Shown one piece after another: positions 35,609 through 43,991 of a DNA stretch of 44,519 nucleotides (its first letter is position 1; the number at the start of each line of letters is the position of its first letter). The notes below the pieces were generated by a model, which searched no databases, was not told the origin of the DNA, and saw only the letters and a program-made list of their open reading frames with translations. The stretch is from an uncultured Anaerosolibacter sp. (GTDB taxonomy: Bacteria; Bacillota_A; Clostridia; Peptostreptococcales; Thermotaleaceae), in NCBI GenBank assembly GCA_937948705.1, contig CALECF010000155.1:1-44519 (forward strand), written 5' to 3'. The position numbers and the translations under genes were made by a program.

Positions 35609-37786
35609 ATGTTAGAAAATCTATTGGCACAAATGCAACAGTACAATCCCAATAGTGATTTGAGCCTAATTATAAAAGCATATAACTTCTCTGAAAATGC
35701 CCATGAAGGGCAGATTAGAAAATCAGGTGAGAAATATTTCGTACATCCTGTTCAGGTAGCTAGAATTTTAGCAGAATTAGAGATGGACGACTCAACCATC
35801 GTTGCAGGACTTCTGCACGATGTGATTGAGGATACGAAGTATGGCTTTGAACAGGTCAAAAAAGAATTTGGTGAAGAGATAGCACTGCTCGTCGAAGGTG
35901 TTACTAAGCTAGAATCCTTAACCTATGAAACAAAAGAGGAAAGGCATGCGGAAAGCATAAGAAAGATGTTTTTAGCTATGGCTAAAGATATCAGGGTTAT
36001 TATTATCAAACTGGCTGATCGTCTGCATAATATGCGGACGTTAAAATTCATGAACGAAAACAAGAAGAAAGAAAAGGCCCTAGAAACCCTAGAAATTTAT
36101 GCCCCTATTGCCCATCGTCTGGGAATTTCCAAGATTAAATGGGAACTAGAAGACCTGGCGCTGCTACACATGGACCCCGAAGGCTATTATGAACTAGTCG
36201 AGAAGGTAGCAAAAAAGAGACGTGAGCGGGAAGATTATATTAATCAGGTGATTAAACAGCTAAATGAATCACTAAAGAGTGTGCAAATACAGTTTGAGAT
36301 TAGTGGAAGACCTAAACATTTCTATAGCATTTATCGCAAGATGGTGTATCAGCATAAGTCCTTTGATGAAATTTTTGATTTAATTGCAGTCAGGATCGTT
36401 GTAGACAATGTGAAAGATTGCTATGGCGCTTTAGGAATTGTCCATACCATGTGGAAGCCAATTCCTGGTAGGTTTAAGGACTATATAGCTATGCCCAAAC
36501 CCAATATGTATCAATCCCTTCATACTACGGTTATCGGACCCCAAGGAGAACCCTTCGAAATACAGATTAGAACTTGGGAAATGCATAGAATTGCCGAGTA
36601 CGGTATCGCAGCCCATTGGAAATACAAAGAGGGAAAAGCTGATGAGGCGGATGAAGCTGACTTTGATGATAAACTGAGATGGCTGCGCCAAATGTTGGAG
36701 TGGCAAAGAGATATGAAAGATCCAAAGGAATTCATGGAATCTTTAAAGGTCGATTTATTCACCAATGAGGTTTTTGTATTTACCCCTAAGGGCGACGTCA
36801 TTGATTTACCTGCTGGATCAACGCCAGTGGATTTTGCATACAAAATTCACTCGGCAGTAGGAAACAGTTGTATCGGAGCAAAAGTGGATGGAAGAATTGT
36901 TCCCTTGGATTACAAGCTTAAAAATGGGAATATTATAGAGGTATTGACATCGGGGCACAGTAATGGACCTAGTCGTGACTGGTTAAAGTTTGTAAAGAGT
37001 AACCAAGCTAAAAATAGAATACGTCAGTGGTTTAAGAAGGAAAGAAAAGAAGAGAATATTGAGAAAGGCCGTGAAATGCTGGAAAAAGAAGCAAGAAGAC
37101 ATGGATATGAAGTTCATGGACTCTTAAAGCAGCAATGGCTGAATGTATTGGTAAAAAAATTGAGTCTTAATAATATCGAAGATCTTTATGCGGCGGTAGG
37201 CTATGGCGGTATCATGACAAGCCAAATTATTCCAAAGCTTAAAGAGATGCATAAGCAGAGCCAGAAAGAAGAAAAACCTCTAGAGGAATTACCCATCGTC
37301 CATAGTAAACAGTATAAGCCTAAAAATACAAATAAAGATACCCAAGGTGTTACAGTAAAAGGAATAGATAACATACTTGTAAGATTTTCAAAGTGTTGCA
37401 ATCCCGTTCCAGGGGATGATATTGTAGGCTTTATTACACGGGGTAGAGGCGTATCTGTGCATCGGAAAGATTGTCTAAATGTAATCAATGAAACAGACCA
37501 TATCGATCGGTTTATCGAAGTGGAGTGGGATGAACAACGTCAGACCTCTTATCAATCTGAGATTCAGATCATTGCTGCTGATAGAAAGGGGCTCTTGTCG
37601 GAGATTACCAATGTCTTATCTGAGACAAAGCTCATCGTTACTGCTGTAAATGCTCGAACCAATCGCGAGAAGATCGCTATTATTAATTTGACTGTAGAGA
37701 TTACCAATGTGAAACAATTAGACAAGCTCATTAATAAAATACGTACGATGCAAGGCGTGATGGACGTCTTCCGCGTAACATCATAA
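35609..37786 (+). CDS. relA: Bifunctional (p)ppGpp synthetase/hydrolase (RelA/SpoT, RSH)
   Basis: This 725-residue long RSH enzyme makes and degrades the stringent alarmone. In order are the HD hydrolase domain (HPVQVARILAELEMD, GLLHDVIEDTKY, IIKLADRLHNMRTL), the synthetase domain (YSIYRKMVYQHKSFDEIFDLIAVRIVV and YQSLHTTVIGPQGEPFEIQIRT), TGS (VFVFTPKGDVIDLPAGSTPVDFAYKIH), a zinc-finger-like CCNPVPGDDIVGFITRGRGVSVH and a C-terminal ACT domain. HD-site residues are intact, so it should hydrolyse as well as synthesise. dtd follows 29 nt later. Confidence 0.95.
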   Translation: MLENLLAQMQQYNPNSDLSLIIKAYNFSENAHEGQIRKSGEKYFVHPVQVARILAELEMDDSTIVAGLLHDVIEDTKYGFEQVKKEFGEEIALLVEGVTKLESLTYETKEERHAESIRKMFLAMAKDIRVIIIKLADRLHNMRTLKFMNENKKKEKALETLEIYAPIAHRLGISKIKWELEDLALLHMDPEGYYELVEKVAKKRREREDYINQVIKQLNESLKSVQIQFEISGRPKHFYSIYRKMVYQHKSFDEIFDLIAVRIVVDNVKDCYGALGIVHTMWKPIPGRFKDYIAMPKPNMYQSLHTTVIGPQGEPFEIQIRTWEMHRIAEYGIAAHWKYKEGKADEADEADFDDKLRWLRQMLEWQRDMKDPKEFMESLKVDLFTNEVFVFTPKGDVIDLPAGSTPVDFAYKIHSAVGNSCIGAKVDGRIVPLDYKLKNGNIIEVLTSGHSNGPSRDWLKFVKSNQAKNRIRQWFKKERKEENIEKGREMLEKEARRHGYEVHGLLKQQWLNVLVKKLSLNNIEDLYAAVGYGGIMTSQIIPKLKEMHKQSQKEEKPLEELPIVHSKQYKPKNTNKDTQGVTVKGIDNILVRFSKCCNPVPGDDIVGFITRGRGVSVHRKDCLNVINETDHIDRFIEVEWDEQRQTSYQSEIQIIAADRKGLLSEITNVLSETKLIVTAVNARTNREKIAIINLTVEITNVKQLDKLINKIRTMQGVMDVFRVTS

Positions 37787-37815
37787 GATTAGTAATGTTT
37801 TGGAGGCGATGATTT

Positions 37816-38265
37816 ATGAGAGCCGTTGTTCAACGAGTAAGTGAAGGAAGTGTGTCTGTTGACAACACAATTTCAGGAAAAATCGGAAAAGGATTTTTGA
37901 TTTTTCTTGGGGTAGAAGAACAAGATGATGAAAAAGACCTTGAATACATGGTAGATAAGATTACAAATTTAAGAATTTTTGAAGATGAAAATGAGAAAAT
38001 GAATTTATCATTAAAAGATATTGGGGGCGAACTACTGGTAGTCTCTCAGTTTACGTTGCTTGGAGATTGCCGAAAGGGCAGAAGGCCAAGCTTTTCCACT
38101 GCTGCAAGACCTGAAAAGGCAAATGAGTTATATATGATGTTTGTCCAACGGTGCAGAGAACAGGGATTAAAAGTAGAAACAGGAGTTTTTCAAGCCCATA
38201 TGGAAGTTCGTTTATGTAATGATGGACCAGTTACCATGTTGATAGACAGTAAAAAAACATTCTAG
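37816..38265 (+). CDS. dtd: D-aminoacyl-tRNA deacylase
   Basis: Dtd clears D-amino acids from mischarged tRNAs. The 149-residue protein begins [16 protein letters not shown] and has the conserved [17 protein letters not shown] and the C-terminal [11 protein letters not shown], which form the active site at the dimer interface. TGGAGGCG lies upstream. The relA-dtd-MBL hydrolase order is common in Firmicutes. Confidence 0.96.
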   Translation: MRAVVQRVSEGSVSVDNTISGKIGKGFLIFLGVEEQDDEKDLEYMVDKITNLRIFEDENEKMNLSLKDIGGELLVVSQFTLLGDCRKGRRPSFSTAARPEKANELYMMFVQRCREQGLKVETGVFQAHMEVRLCNDGPVTMLIDSKKTF

Positions 38266-38276
38266 GAGGAATATAG

Positions 38277-38900
38277 TTGATTATTGAAAGGATACCTGCA
38301 GGGGTCTATGCTGTAAATTGTTATGTACTCATCTGTGAAAAGACAAAGAAGGCTGCCATTATAGATCCTGGTGGTGACGCAGATGATATTCTTATTTATA
38401 TGGAAAAAAATAGTTTAGTACCAACAATGATTCTTTTAACCCATGGACATGGTGATCATATAGGTGCTATTCAAGAAATCAAGGGGAGGACGAACATTCC
38501 CATATGTATTCATAAGGATGACGCAGAAATGCTAAAGGATTCTCGCAAAAATTTGACAAGTCTGATGGGCATGCCAGCAGTGAATGTTGAGGCGGATCGG
38601 CTTTTATCCGATGGCGATGTTGTCGAAATTGGAGATTTAAAATTGAATATTATTCATACTCCAGGTCATACCCGGGGAAGTATTTGTATTCGCGTAAATG
38701 AAGTGATTTTCTCAGGCGATACACTATTTGCCCAATCAATTGGGCGCACCGATTTAGAAGGAGGTTCCTTTGAATTGATTATTGATTCCATTAAGAGAAA
38801 GCTTATGGTTTTTAATGATGAAATAAAGGTATTACCAGGCCACGGAGCCGCCACAACGATTGGAATTGAAAGGACAATGAACCCTTTTGTGAATCAATAG
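38277..38900 (+). CDS. MBL-fold hydrolase, glyoxalase II-like
   Basis: This 207-residue metallo-beta-lactamase fold protein has the metal-binding THGHGDHIG (HxHxDH), a later HTPGHTRGSIC, SGDTLFAQSIGRTDL and LPGHG. It lacks the C-terminal domain of true hydroxyacylglutathione hydrolase, so the substrate may be another thioester. A TTG start (38277) has AGGAGGA 7 nt upstream. It follows dtd by 11 nt. Confidence 0.9.
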   Translation: MIIERIPAGVYAVNCYVLICEKTKKAAIIDPGGDADDILIYMEKNSLVPTMILLTHGHGDHIGAIQEIKGRTNIPICIHKDDAEMLKDSRKNLTSLMGMPAVNVEADRLLSDGDVVEIGDLKLNIIHTPGHTRGSICIRVNEVIFSGDTLFAQSIGRTDLEGGSFELIIDSIKRKLMVFNDEIKVLPGHGAATTIGIERTMNPFVNQ

Positions 38901-38912
38901 ACCCATGCATAT

Positions 38913-38958
38913 CCCCAAGAAAATATGGCTAGAATATTATTAGATGATTTCTTTGGGG
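38913..38958 (+). promoter_or_regulatory. Hairpin overlapping the ribosome-binding site of the small HTH gene
   Basis: CCCCAAGAAA (38913-38922) can pair with TTTCTTTGGGG (38948-38958, one bulge). The right arm covers part of GGGGAGG, the ribosome-binding site of the gene at 38969. It might limit translation. The loop is long, so the pairing is uncertain. Confidence 0.35.
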
Positions 38959-38968
38959 AGGTTTTTAC

Positions 38969-39151
38969 ATGGCAAAGCGAATCGGTGAGTATATCAGTAA
39001 TAAAAACTTGAACAGATTCGAGGATATCGATTTTCATGATTTTGTTGATATGGTTGACTCCGGATTGCAAGATGAAGAAATTGCAAAGGAACTGGGAGTA
39101 CAAAGAAATTATATTGAGAAATTAAAATATGAAATGAAAAGGGATTATTAA
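38969..39151 (+). CDS. Small HTH-like conserved protein
   Basis: This 60-residue protein has a C-terminal helix-turn-helix-like stretch (DEEIAKELGVQRNYIEKLKYEMKRD, about 34-58) after an acidic N-terminal part. It lies between the MBL hydrolase gene and hemZ, with GGGGAGG about 7 nt before its ATG and 15 nt to hemZ. Its codon use and ribosome-binding site suggest a real gene. Function is unknown; a small DNA-binding protein is the simplest reading. Confidence 0.75.
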   Translation: MAKRIGEYISNKNLNRFEDIDFHDFVDMVDSGLQDEEIAKELGVQRNYIEKLKYEMKRDY

Positions 39152-39166
39152 ATTAGGTGATTTATG

Positions 39167-40669
39167 ATGAAGATTTATCTAGATGGTCATGATTTTACTT
39201 TTGAAATTACAGAACTGTTAAAATTATTTGTAGATGCCAGTGAAATAGAATTTGTTACCGAAAAAACTTTGGTAAATAGCCAAAGTTTTTTATTAGTGAG
39301 CAAATTATCAGTGAACGAGAGCATTGTTTTGATAGAAAGCACCTTATTTTTTGGAAACGAACAATTAGCCACCGATGAAGCTTCCTGTGAAACCAAAAGT
39401 CTTCATACACTCAGTGACCGGAAAAAACAAAAGAGAATGATTAAAAAATCTATATTTAATGTATTATGTGCCCATTTTAAAGATCATCCACCTTGGGGAA
39501 TCCTCACAGGAATTCGTCCCAGTAAAATTGTTCATGAAATGCTAGATCAAGGTATTTCCATGGACGAGATCAAACAATACCTGGAAAACGAATATGGTGT
39601 GAGTGAAGAAAAAATAGGTTTGGTGACAGAAATCTCTTTGGTCGAGAGACCTGTGATTGAAAATAACAGCAATCATGAGGTCAGCATTTACATTGGCATC
39701 CCTTTTTGTCCTACCCGATGTGTATACTGCTCTTTTCCATCTAATATCATCGACAAAAAGAACAAAGAAATATTTGATCGCTATTTAGAAGCCCTCCATT
39801 ATGAAATTCAAAAGATTGGTGAGCTCTTAGATGAACTGAATAAAAAGGTCATTTCCTTATACATTGGAGGAGGGACACCTACCACCCTTACCGCTTTTGA
39901 ATTAGATCAATTGTTTCACCAAATCAAGGCCCACATAAAATCAAATGATTTAAAGGAAATAACGGTGGAGGCAGGTAGACCAGACACCATTGATCAAGAA
40001 AAATTATTGGTTTTAAAAAAACATAGGGTGGATAGAATCAGCATTAATCCTCAAACTATGAATGACGCGACCTTGAAGCATATTGGGAGATCCCATACTT
40101 CGGAGGATATCATTCGGACCTATCAAATGGCGAAAGAAATTGGGTTTAGGACGATTAACATGGACCTTATTGTCGGCCTGCCCGATGAAACACCATCCAT
40201 GATAGAATATTCCATGAACAAAATAGTGGAACTCAATCCTGAAAATATTACTGTACATACCCTAGCAGTCAAAAGAGCATCAAAACTAAAAGAGAATATT
40301 CAGGAATATAGAATGACCCAAGAGATACAGGCAAAAGAAATGCTTGAAATTACCCAAAACTATGCACGTCAAATGGGGCTACATCCTTATTATATGTATC
40401 GCCAGAAATATATGGTTGGAAATCTAGAGAATATCGGCTACTGCAGACCAGGCCATGAGTGCATTTATAACATTCAAATCATGGAGGAAAGGCAAACCAT
40501 TATCGCCTTAGGAGCCGGTGCAATATCGAAGGTATACTATCCATCAGAAAATAGGCTTGAACGAGTGCCTAACGTGACAAACGTAGAACATTACGTCCGT
40601 CGCATTGATGAAATGATTGAGAAAAAAAGAATAGAACTGCAGAAAACTGTAAATAATCTTGACAGATAG
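39167..40669 (+). CDS. hemZ: Coproporphyrinogen III dehydrogenase-like radical SAM protein HemZ
   Basis: HemZ is a HemN-related radical SAM enzyme for the anaerobic step of heme synthesis or a related reaction. The 500-residue protein has a non-catalytic N-terminal region (about 1-165) and the SAM motif in IGIPFCPTRCVYCSFPS (CxxxCxxC). LYIGGGTPTTL, TVEAGRPDTI, RISINPQTMN and MDLIVGLPDET follow. Two ATGs occur in tandem (39164 and 39167); the second has better spacing to AGGTGA. The promoter for the T-box leader overlaps its last codons. Confidence 0.9.
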   Translation: MKIYLDGHDFTFEITELLKLFVDASEIEFVTEKTLVNSQSFLLVSKLSVNESIVLIESTLFFGNEQLATDEASCETKSLHTLSDRKKQKRMIKKSIFNVLCAHFKDHPPWGILTGIRPSKIVHEMLDQGISMDEIKQYLENEYGVSEEKIGLVTEISLVERPVIENNSNHEVSIYIGIPFCPTRCVYCSFPSNIIDKKNKEIFDRYLEALHYEIQKIGELLDELNKKVISLYIGGGTPTTLTAFELDQLFHQIKAHIKSNDLKEITVEAGRPDTIDQEKLLVLKKHRVDRISINPQTMNDATLKHIGRSHTSEDIIRTYQMAKEIGFRTINMDLIVGLPDETPSMIEYSMNKIVELNPENITVHTLAVKRASKLKENIQEYRMTQEIQAKEMLEITQNYARQMGLHPYYMYRQKYMVGNLENIGYCRPGHECIYNIQIMEERQTIIALGAGAISKVYYPSENRLERVPNVTNVEHYVRRIDEMIEKKRIELQKTVNNLDR

Positions 40670-40687
40670 AATATGCTAAATTATAAT
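40659..40687 (+). promoter_or_regulatory. Consensus promoter of the T-box leader and aspS
   Basis: TTGACA (40659-40664), 17 nt, TATAAT (40682-40687) match the sigma-A consensus at all 12 positions. The -35 lies inside the end of hemZ. A strong promoter fits control by a downstream T-box. Confidence 0.8.
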
Positions 40688-40694
40688 GGTATAA

Positions 40695-40940
40695 ATTGCA
40701 TATTGAGAGTGTGATGAAGAGGAAGAGTACATATGTATCTGTTTCTAGCGAGTTGAGAAATGGTGGGAGCTCAATAATGAGGATAATATGGAAGACACCT
40801 GTGAGCATGTGATCTGAAGAAAATTTAGGATCACCCGTAATTCGGCGTTAACGATTTAAAGTGGTTGATTACAATAAGGGTGGCACCGCGGGATCTAAAC
40901 TTCTCGTCCCTATGAAAATAGAGGATTGAGGAGTTTTTCT
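40695..40940 (+). promoter_or_regulatory. T-box leader with Asp (GAC) specifier
   Basis: The canonical T-box sequence AGGGTGGCACCGCGG is at 40877-40891. Stem I is seen upstream, with TTGAG/CTCAA closing a loop containing GGTG. The specifier region is GAA-GAC-A, so codon GAC at 40794-40796 would pair with tRNA-Asp. A terminator stem AACTTCTC/GAGGAGTT (40898-40905 with 40928-40935) plus T5 follows; the competing antiterminator uses the T-box bases. Uncharged tRNA-Asp would allow readthrough to aspS. Confidence 0.9.
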
Positions 40941-40970
40941 ATTTTAAATTACCTAGGCGAAGTGTTATGA

Positions 40971-41016
40971 TGCCGATTAGGGCAATATAGGGAGCATCTC
41001 TATGGTGAGACCGGCA
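40971..41016 (+). other. Unassigned hairpin between T-box and aspS
   Basis: TGCCG (40971-40975) pairs with CGGCA (41012-41016), enclosing a 7-bp inner stem ATAGGGA/TCTCTAT (40987-40993 with 40997-41003). It lies after the T-box terminator, in the 134 nt before aspS, and is not part of the standard T-box. Its role is unknown; the rest of this gap holds only the aspS ribosome-binding site. Confidence 0.4.
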
Positions 41017-41074
41017 AGAAATTAGGCAATAGTATCCATAAATAAAGTACAATATTATTGAAGGAGGAATAAAC

Positions 41075-42856
41075 ATGGCTGAAACTTTAGGAAATATGAA
41101 AAGGACCCATATGTGTGGAACCCTTGGCACAGATCATATTAATCAAGAAGTTACACTGATGGGTTGGGTACAAAAGAGAAGAGATTTAGGTGCATTGATA
41201 TTTACCGATTTAAGAGATCGTACAGGAATTGTGCAGATTATTTTTGATAATGACATTTCGATAGATGCTTTCTCTAAGGCTGAGAAAATCAGAGGTGAGT
41301 ATGTCATCGCTTTAAGAGGTGTTGTTAAGAAAAGGCACGCAGTCAATCCCAATATTCCTACAGGTGAAATCGAAATTTTTGCTAGTGAACTCAAAATTCT
41401 ATCAGAAGCGCAAACACCGCCTATCTATATTGAAGATGAGGACGAGGTTTCTGAAAACTTAAGATTAAAATATAGGTATTTAGATTTAAGGAAGCCAAAG
41501 ATGCAGAGAAATCTTATGTTTAGACATAAGGTAGCAAAGGTGGCTAGAGATTTCCTTAGTGACGATGGCTTCGTAGAAGTAGAGACGCCAATGCTTACAA
41601 AACAAACGCCTGAGGGTGCTCGGGATTATTTAGTGCCTAGTAGGGTGAATCCTGGAAAGTTCTATGCATTACCCCAGTCTCCTCAGCTTTTTAAGCAATT
41701 ATTGATGGTTTCAGGAATGGATAAGTATTTCCAAATCGTGAAATGCTTTAGAGATGAAGATTTAAGAGCAGATCGACAACCTGAGTTTACCCAAATTGAT
41801 ATTGAAATGTCCTTTGTAAACGTTGATGATGTTCTTTCTGCCAATGAAAGACTTCTTCAAAGAGTATTTCAAGAAACGATGAATATCAATATAGAATTGC
41901 CATTGCAAAGAATGCCCTATAAAGAAGCGATGGAGAGATATGGTTCTGATAAGCCAGACATTCGATTCGGATTTGAACTTAAAGAGATCAACGATATCGC
42001 CGAGAACTGTGGATTCAAAGTGTTTACCGATACCGTTAAAAACGGCGGTGATGTAAGAGGTATTAATATCAAAGGAAACGGTGATAAGTTCAGCAGAAAA
42101 GATATCACAAAACTAGAAGATTACGCAAAAACCTATGGGGCAAAGGGACTTGCATGGATAAAAATCACAGATGAGGGAATAAACTCGCCAATATCAAAAT
42201 TCCTTAGCGAGGATGAAATGAACAAAATCATCGAGCGTTTGGAAGCGAAGACAGGAGATTTACTATTGTTTGTTGCCGACAAGCCAAGTGTTGTTTTTGA
42301 CTCTTTAGGGCATCTTAGGGTGGAAGCTGCAAAGAAATTAGACATGTTAAATAAAAATGAATACAAGCTTTTATGGGTAACTGAGTTTCCTCTTTTCGAG
42401 TATGACGAGGAAGAAAATAGATATGTAGCGAAACATCATCCATTCACATCGCCAATGGATGAAGATTTAGATCTATTGGATACTGCACCAGATCAGGTAA
42501 GAGCAAAAGCCTATGATATTGTTCTAAATGGGACTGAGATTGGTGGGGGAAGTATTCGGATCCATAGCAGCGAATTACAACAACGTATGTTTAAAGCCCT
42601 TGGCTTCACGACGGAACAGGCTTGGGCTAGATTTGGATTCCTATTGGAAGCATTTAAATATGGAACACCTCCCCATGGTGGTATTGCCTATGGCTTAGAC
42701 CGACTTGTGATGTTGCTGACAGGAAGTGATAGCATTCGAGAAGTGATTGCATTTCCAAAGACTCAGAATGCTTCATCCCCGATGACAGAAGAACCTTCTG
42801 TCATCGATGAAAAACTTTTAAACGAACTACATGTGAAAGTAACATTAGAACACTAG
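41075..42856 (+). CDS. aspS: Aspartyl-tRNA synthetase
   Basis: AspS charges tRNA-Asp. The 593-residue bacterial-type class II enzyme has an OB anticodon-binding domain (about 1-105, with GWVQKRRDLGALIFTDLRDRTGIVQI). Motif 2 is around QLLMVSGMDKYFQIVKCFRDEDLRADRQPEFTQ, with a GAD insertion domain (about 290-420) and motif 3 (GGIAYGLDRLVMLL). GGAGG lies 8 nt before the ATG. In most clostridia hisS comes just before aspS; it is not in this window, and the T-box specifier is Asp, consistent with control of aspS alone. Confidence 0.97.
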   Translation: MAETLGNMKRTHMCGTLGTDHINQEVTLMGWVQKRRDLGALIFTDLRDRTGIVQIIFDNDISIDAFSKAEKIRGEYVIALRGVVKKRHAVNPNIPTGEIEIFASELKILSEAQTPPIYIEDEDEVSENLRLKYRYLDLRKPKMQRNLMFRHKVAKVARDFLSDDGFVEVETPMLTKQTPEGARDYLVPSRVNPGKFYALPQSPQLFKQLLMVSGMDKYFQIVKCFRDEDLRADRQPEFTQIDIEMSFVNVDDVLSANERLLQRVFQETMNINIELPLQRMPYKEAMERYGSDKPDIRFGFELKEINDIAENCGFKVFTDTVKNGGDVRGINIKGNGDKFSRKDITKLEDYAKTYGAKGLAWIKITDEGINSPISKFLSEDEMNKIIERLEAKTGDLLLFVADKPSVVFDSLGHLRVEAAKKLDMLNKNEYKLLWVTEFPLFEYDEEENRYVAKHHPFTSPMDEDLDLLDTAPDQVRAKAYDIVLNGTEIGGGSIRIHSSELQQRMFKALGFTTEQAWARFGFLLEAFKYGTPPHGGIAYGLDRLVMLLTGSDSIREVIAFPKTQNASSPMTEEPSVIDEKLLNELHVKVTLEH

Positions 42857-42859
42857 TAA

Positions 42860-42886
42860 ACAGGCGCACAGGGTGCGCCTGTTTTG
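42860..42886 (+). terminator. Rho-independent terminator after aspS
   Basis: A GC-rich 10-bp stem ACAGGCGCAC/GTGCGCCTGT (42860-42869 with 42873-42882) is followed by TTTTGT. Confidence 0.85.
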
Positions 42887-42889
42887 TGT

Positions 42890-42918
42890 TTGACAAAAAT
42901 AATCAGAAAGAGTATAAT
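42890..42918 (+). promoter_or_regulatory. Consensus promoter of the DUF2325 gene
   Basis: TTGACA (42890-42895), 17 nt, TATAAT (42913-42918) match the consensus at all 12 positions. It begins 4 nt after the aspS terminator region and its -10 overlaps the Fur box. Confidence 0.8.
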
Positions 42919-42934
42919 AATGATAATCATTATC
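42916..42934 (+). promoter_or_regulatory. Fur box
   Basis: The 19 bases match the classical Fur consensus GATAATGATAATCATTATC at 18 positions (only the first base differs). The site overlaps the end of the -10 box and covers the expected transcription start, the usual place for repression by Fe-loaded Fur. Confidence 0.85.
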
Positions 42935-42966
42935 AAATTGATACGAAAGAAACGAGGGATATATAT

Positions 42967-43266
42967 ATGACTGCATTAATCGTAGGTGGAGACCGATTGG
43001 GGAATATTCCCGATGTATTAAAGGAACAAGGAATTGAAGACTACATACATTGGTCAGGACGAAAAAAAGGAATGCGTAAAATGTCAGTACCATGTAATGT
43101 AGATATGGTCATCGTTTTATATGATTTTATTGAACATAGATTAACAGAAATTATTAAAGAACAAACAAAAACCATGAATATTCCCTGTGTTTTTTCGAAA
43201 AGAGCAAGTTCTGATTTGGTAAGAAAGCTAGAAAACTGTATGCACTGTGGAAGATGTAATGCCTAG
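42967..43266 (+). CDS. DUF2325 protein with C-terminal CxxCxxC, Fur-controlled
   Basis: This 99-residue DUF2325 protein has the start MTALIVGGDRLGNIPDVLKEQGI, a Rossmann-like alternation, and an extra C-terminal C91-x2-C94-x2-C97 (CMHCGRC) besides a central cysteine. Such a cluster could bind iron, zinc or an Fe-S cluster. The ATG at 42967 has GAGGGA 8 nt upstream; a TTG at 42886 would lie inside the aspS terminator region and before the promoter. The Fur box shows it is made under iron limitation. Its job is unknown. Confidence 0.85.
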   Translation: MTALIVGGDRLGNIPDVLKEQGIEDYIHWSGRKKGMRKMSVPCNVDMVIVLYDFIEHRLTEIIKEQTKTMNIPCVFSKRASSDLVRKLENCMHCGRCNA

Positions 43267-43439
43267 ATTCGAATGATTGTAATAATATTTTGATCAATCA
43301 CAATCCATAAGATTAAAGAATGACCTTCAGTGGTATAAAAAGAATAGATGGCGTGTTATTTTTTGATAATCGCGTGATAAATCTGGTGGGAGGGAAGAAT
43401 CTTAAATCTCAGAGTAGAAGATGCAACAAACTTAGTGCT

Positions 43440-43467
43440 TTGACTAAGGGCGTATTTACGCTATAAT
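43440..43467 (+). promoter_or_regulatory. Promoter of the rseC-like/trx unit
   Basis: TTGACT (43440-43445), a 16-nt spacer and TATAAT (43462-43467) lie 65 nt before the RseC-like gene. The preceding 170 nt (43267-43439) show no gene or clear structure. Confidence 0.6.
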
Positions 43468-43532
43468 TTAAATATAGATCGATCAAAGATTGAGTTCAGA
43501 CATGACTATATTTAGAACATGGGGTGATTTGG

Positions 43533-43961
43533 GTGATTCAAACAGGAACAGTAATTGAAACAATAAATGGAAACAAGGCGAAGATCCATATGAAAAAACA
43601 TTCTGCCTGTGGAGATTGTGGTGCATGTCAGCATGGCAGGGAAAACATGGAGATAAATATTGTGGCTATTAACGACATAGGGGCGAAACCTGGAGATTTC
43701 GTAGAAGTGAATATGGAAACCCAGAACGTTATGGGGGCCGCATTCATTATATATGTTATTCCATTGCTAGCCCTAATCCTTGGAGTTGGGTTAGGAAGCT
43801 ACGCGCTAAGTCGCATGGGTGTACAAGGGAATATAGAGGTATATGCTGCAGGGATAGGATTTTTATTAACGATAATAACATACTTGACGATAAAACGTTT
43901 CGAAGGTACATTTAATAAAGATAAGAAATATGTTCCAGTTGTTACAAAGGTATTAGATTAA
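43533..43961 (+). CDS. RseC/MucC-like SoxR-reducing system protein
   Basis: This 142-residue membrane protein has a cytoplasmic N-terminal part with C26-x2-C29-x2-C32 (ACGDCGAC) and two membrane helices (about 66-86 and 98-118). RseC-like proteins belong to electron-transfer assemblies (with Rnf-type or SoxR-reducing complexes) and the cysteines may hold an Fe-S centre. I choose the GTG at 43533, 5 nt behind GGGGTGA; the GTG at 43524 is within that site. trx follows 30 nt later. Confidence 0.85.
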   Translation: MIQTGTVIETINGNKAKIHMKKHSACGDCGACQHGRENMEINIVAINDIGAKPGDFVEVNMETQNVMGAAFIIYVIPLLALILGVGLGSYALSRMGVQGNIEVYAAGIGFLLTIITYLTIKRFEGTFNKDKKYVPVVTKVLD

Positions 43962-43991
43962 ATATGCTTCAGCAGAAAGGGGTTTTTTCGT

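Noticed and set aside
40971..41016. A second riboswitch before aspS
   Set aside because: The hairpin does not match the conserved cores of the T-box, c-di-GMP, SAM, fluoride or manganese riboswitches as I know them. It is reported only as unassigned structure.
40939..41130. Minus-strand ORF of 63 codons over the aspS start
   Set aside because: It is opposite the aspS leader and N-terminus and has no ribosome-binding site; it is a shadow ORF.
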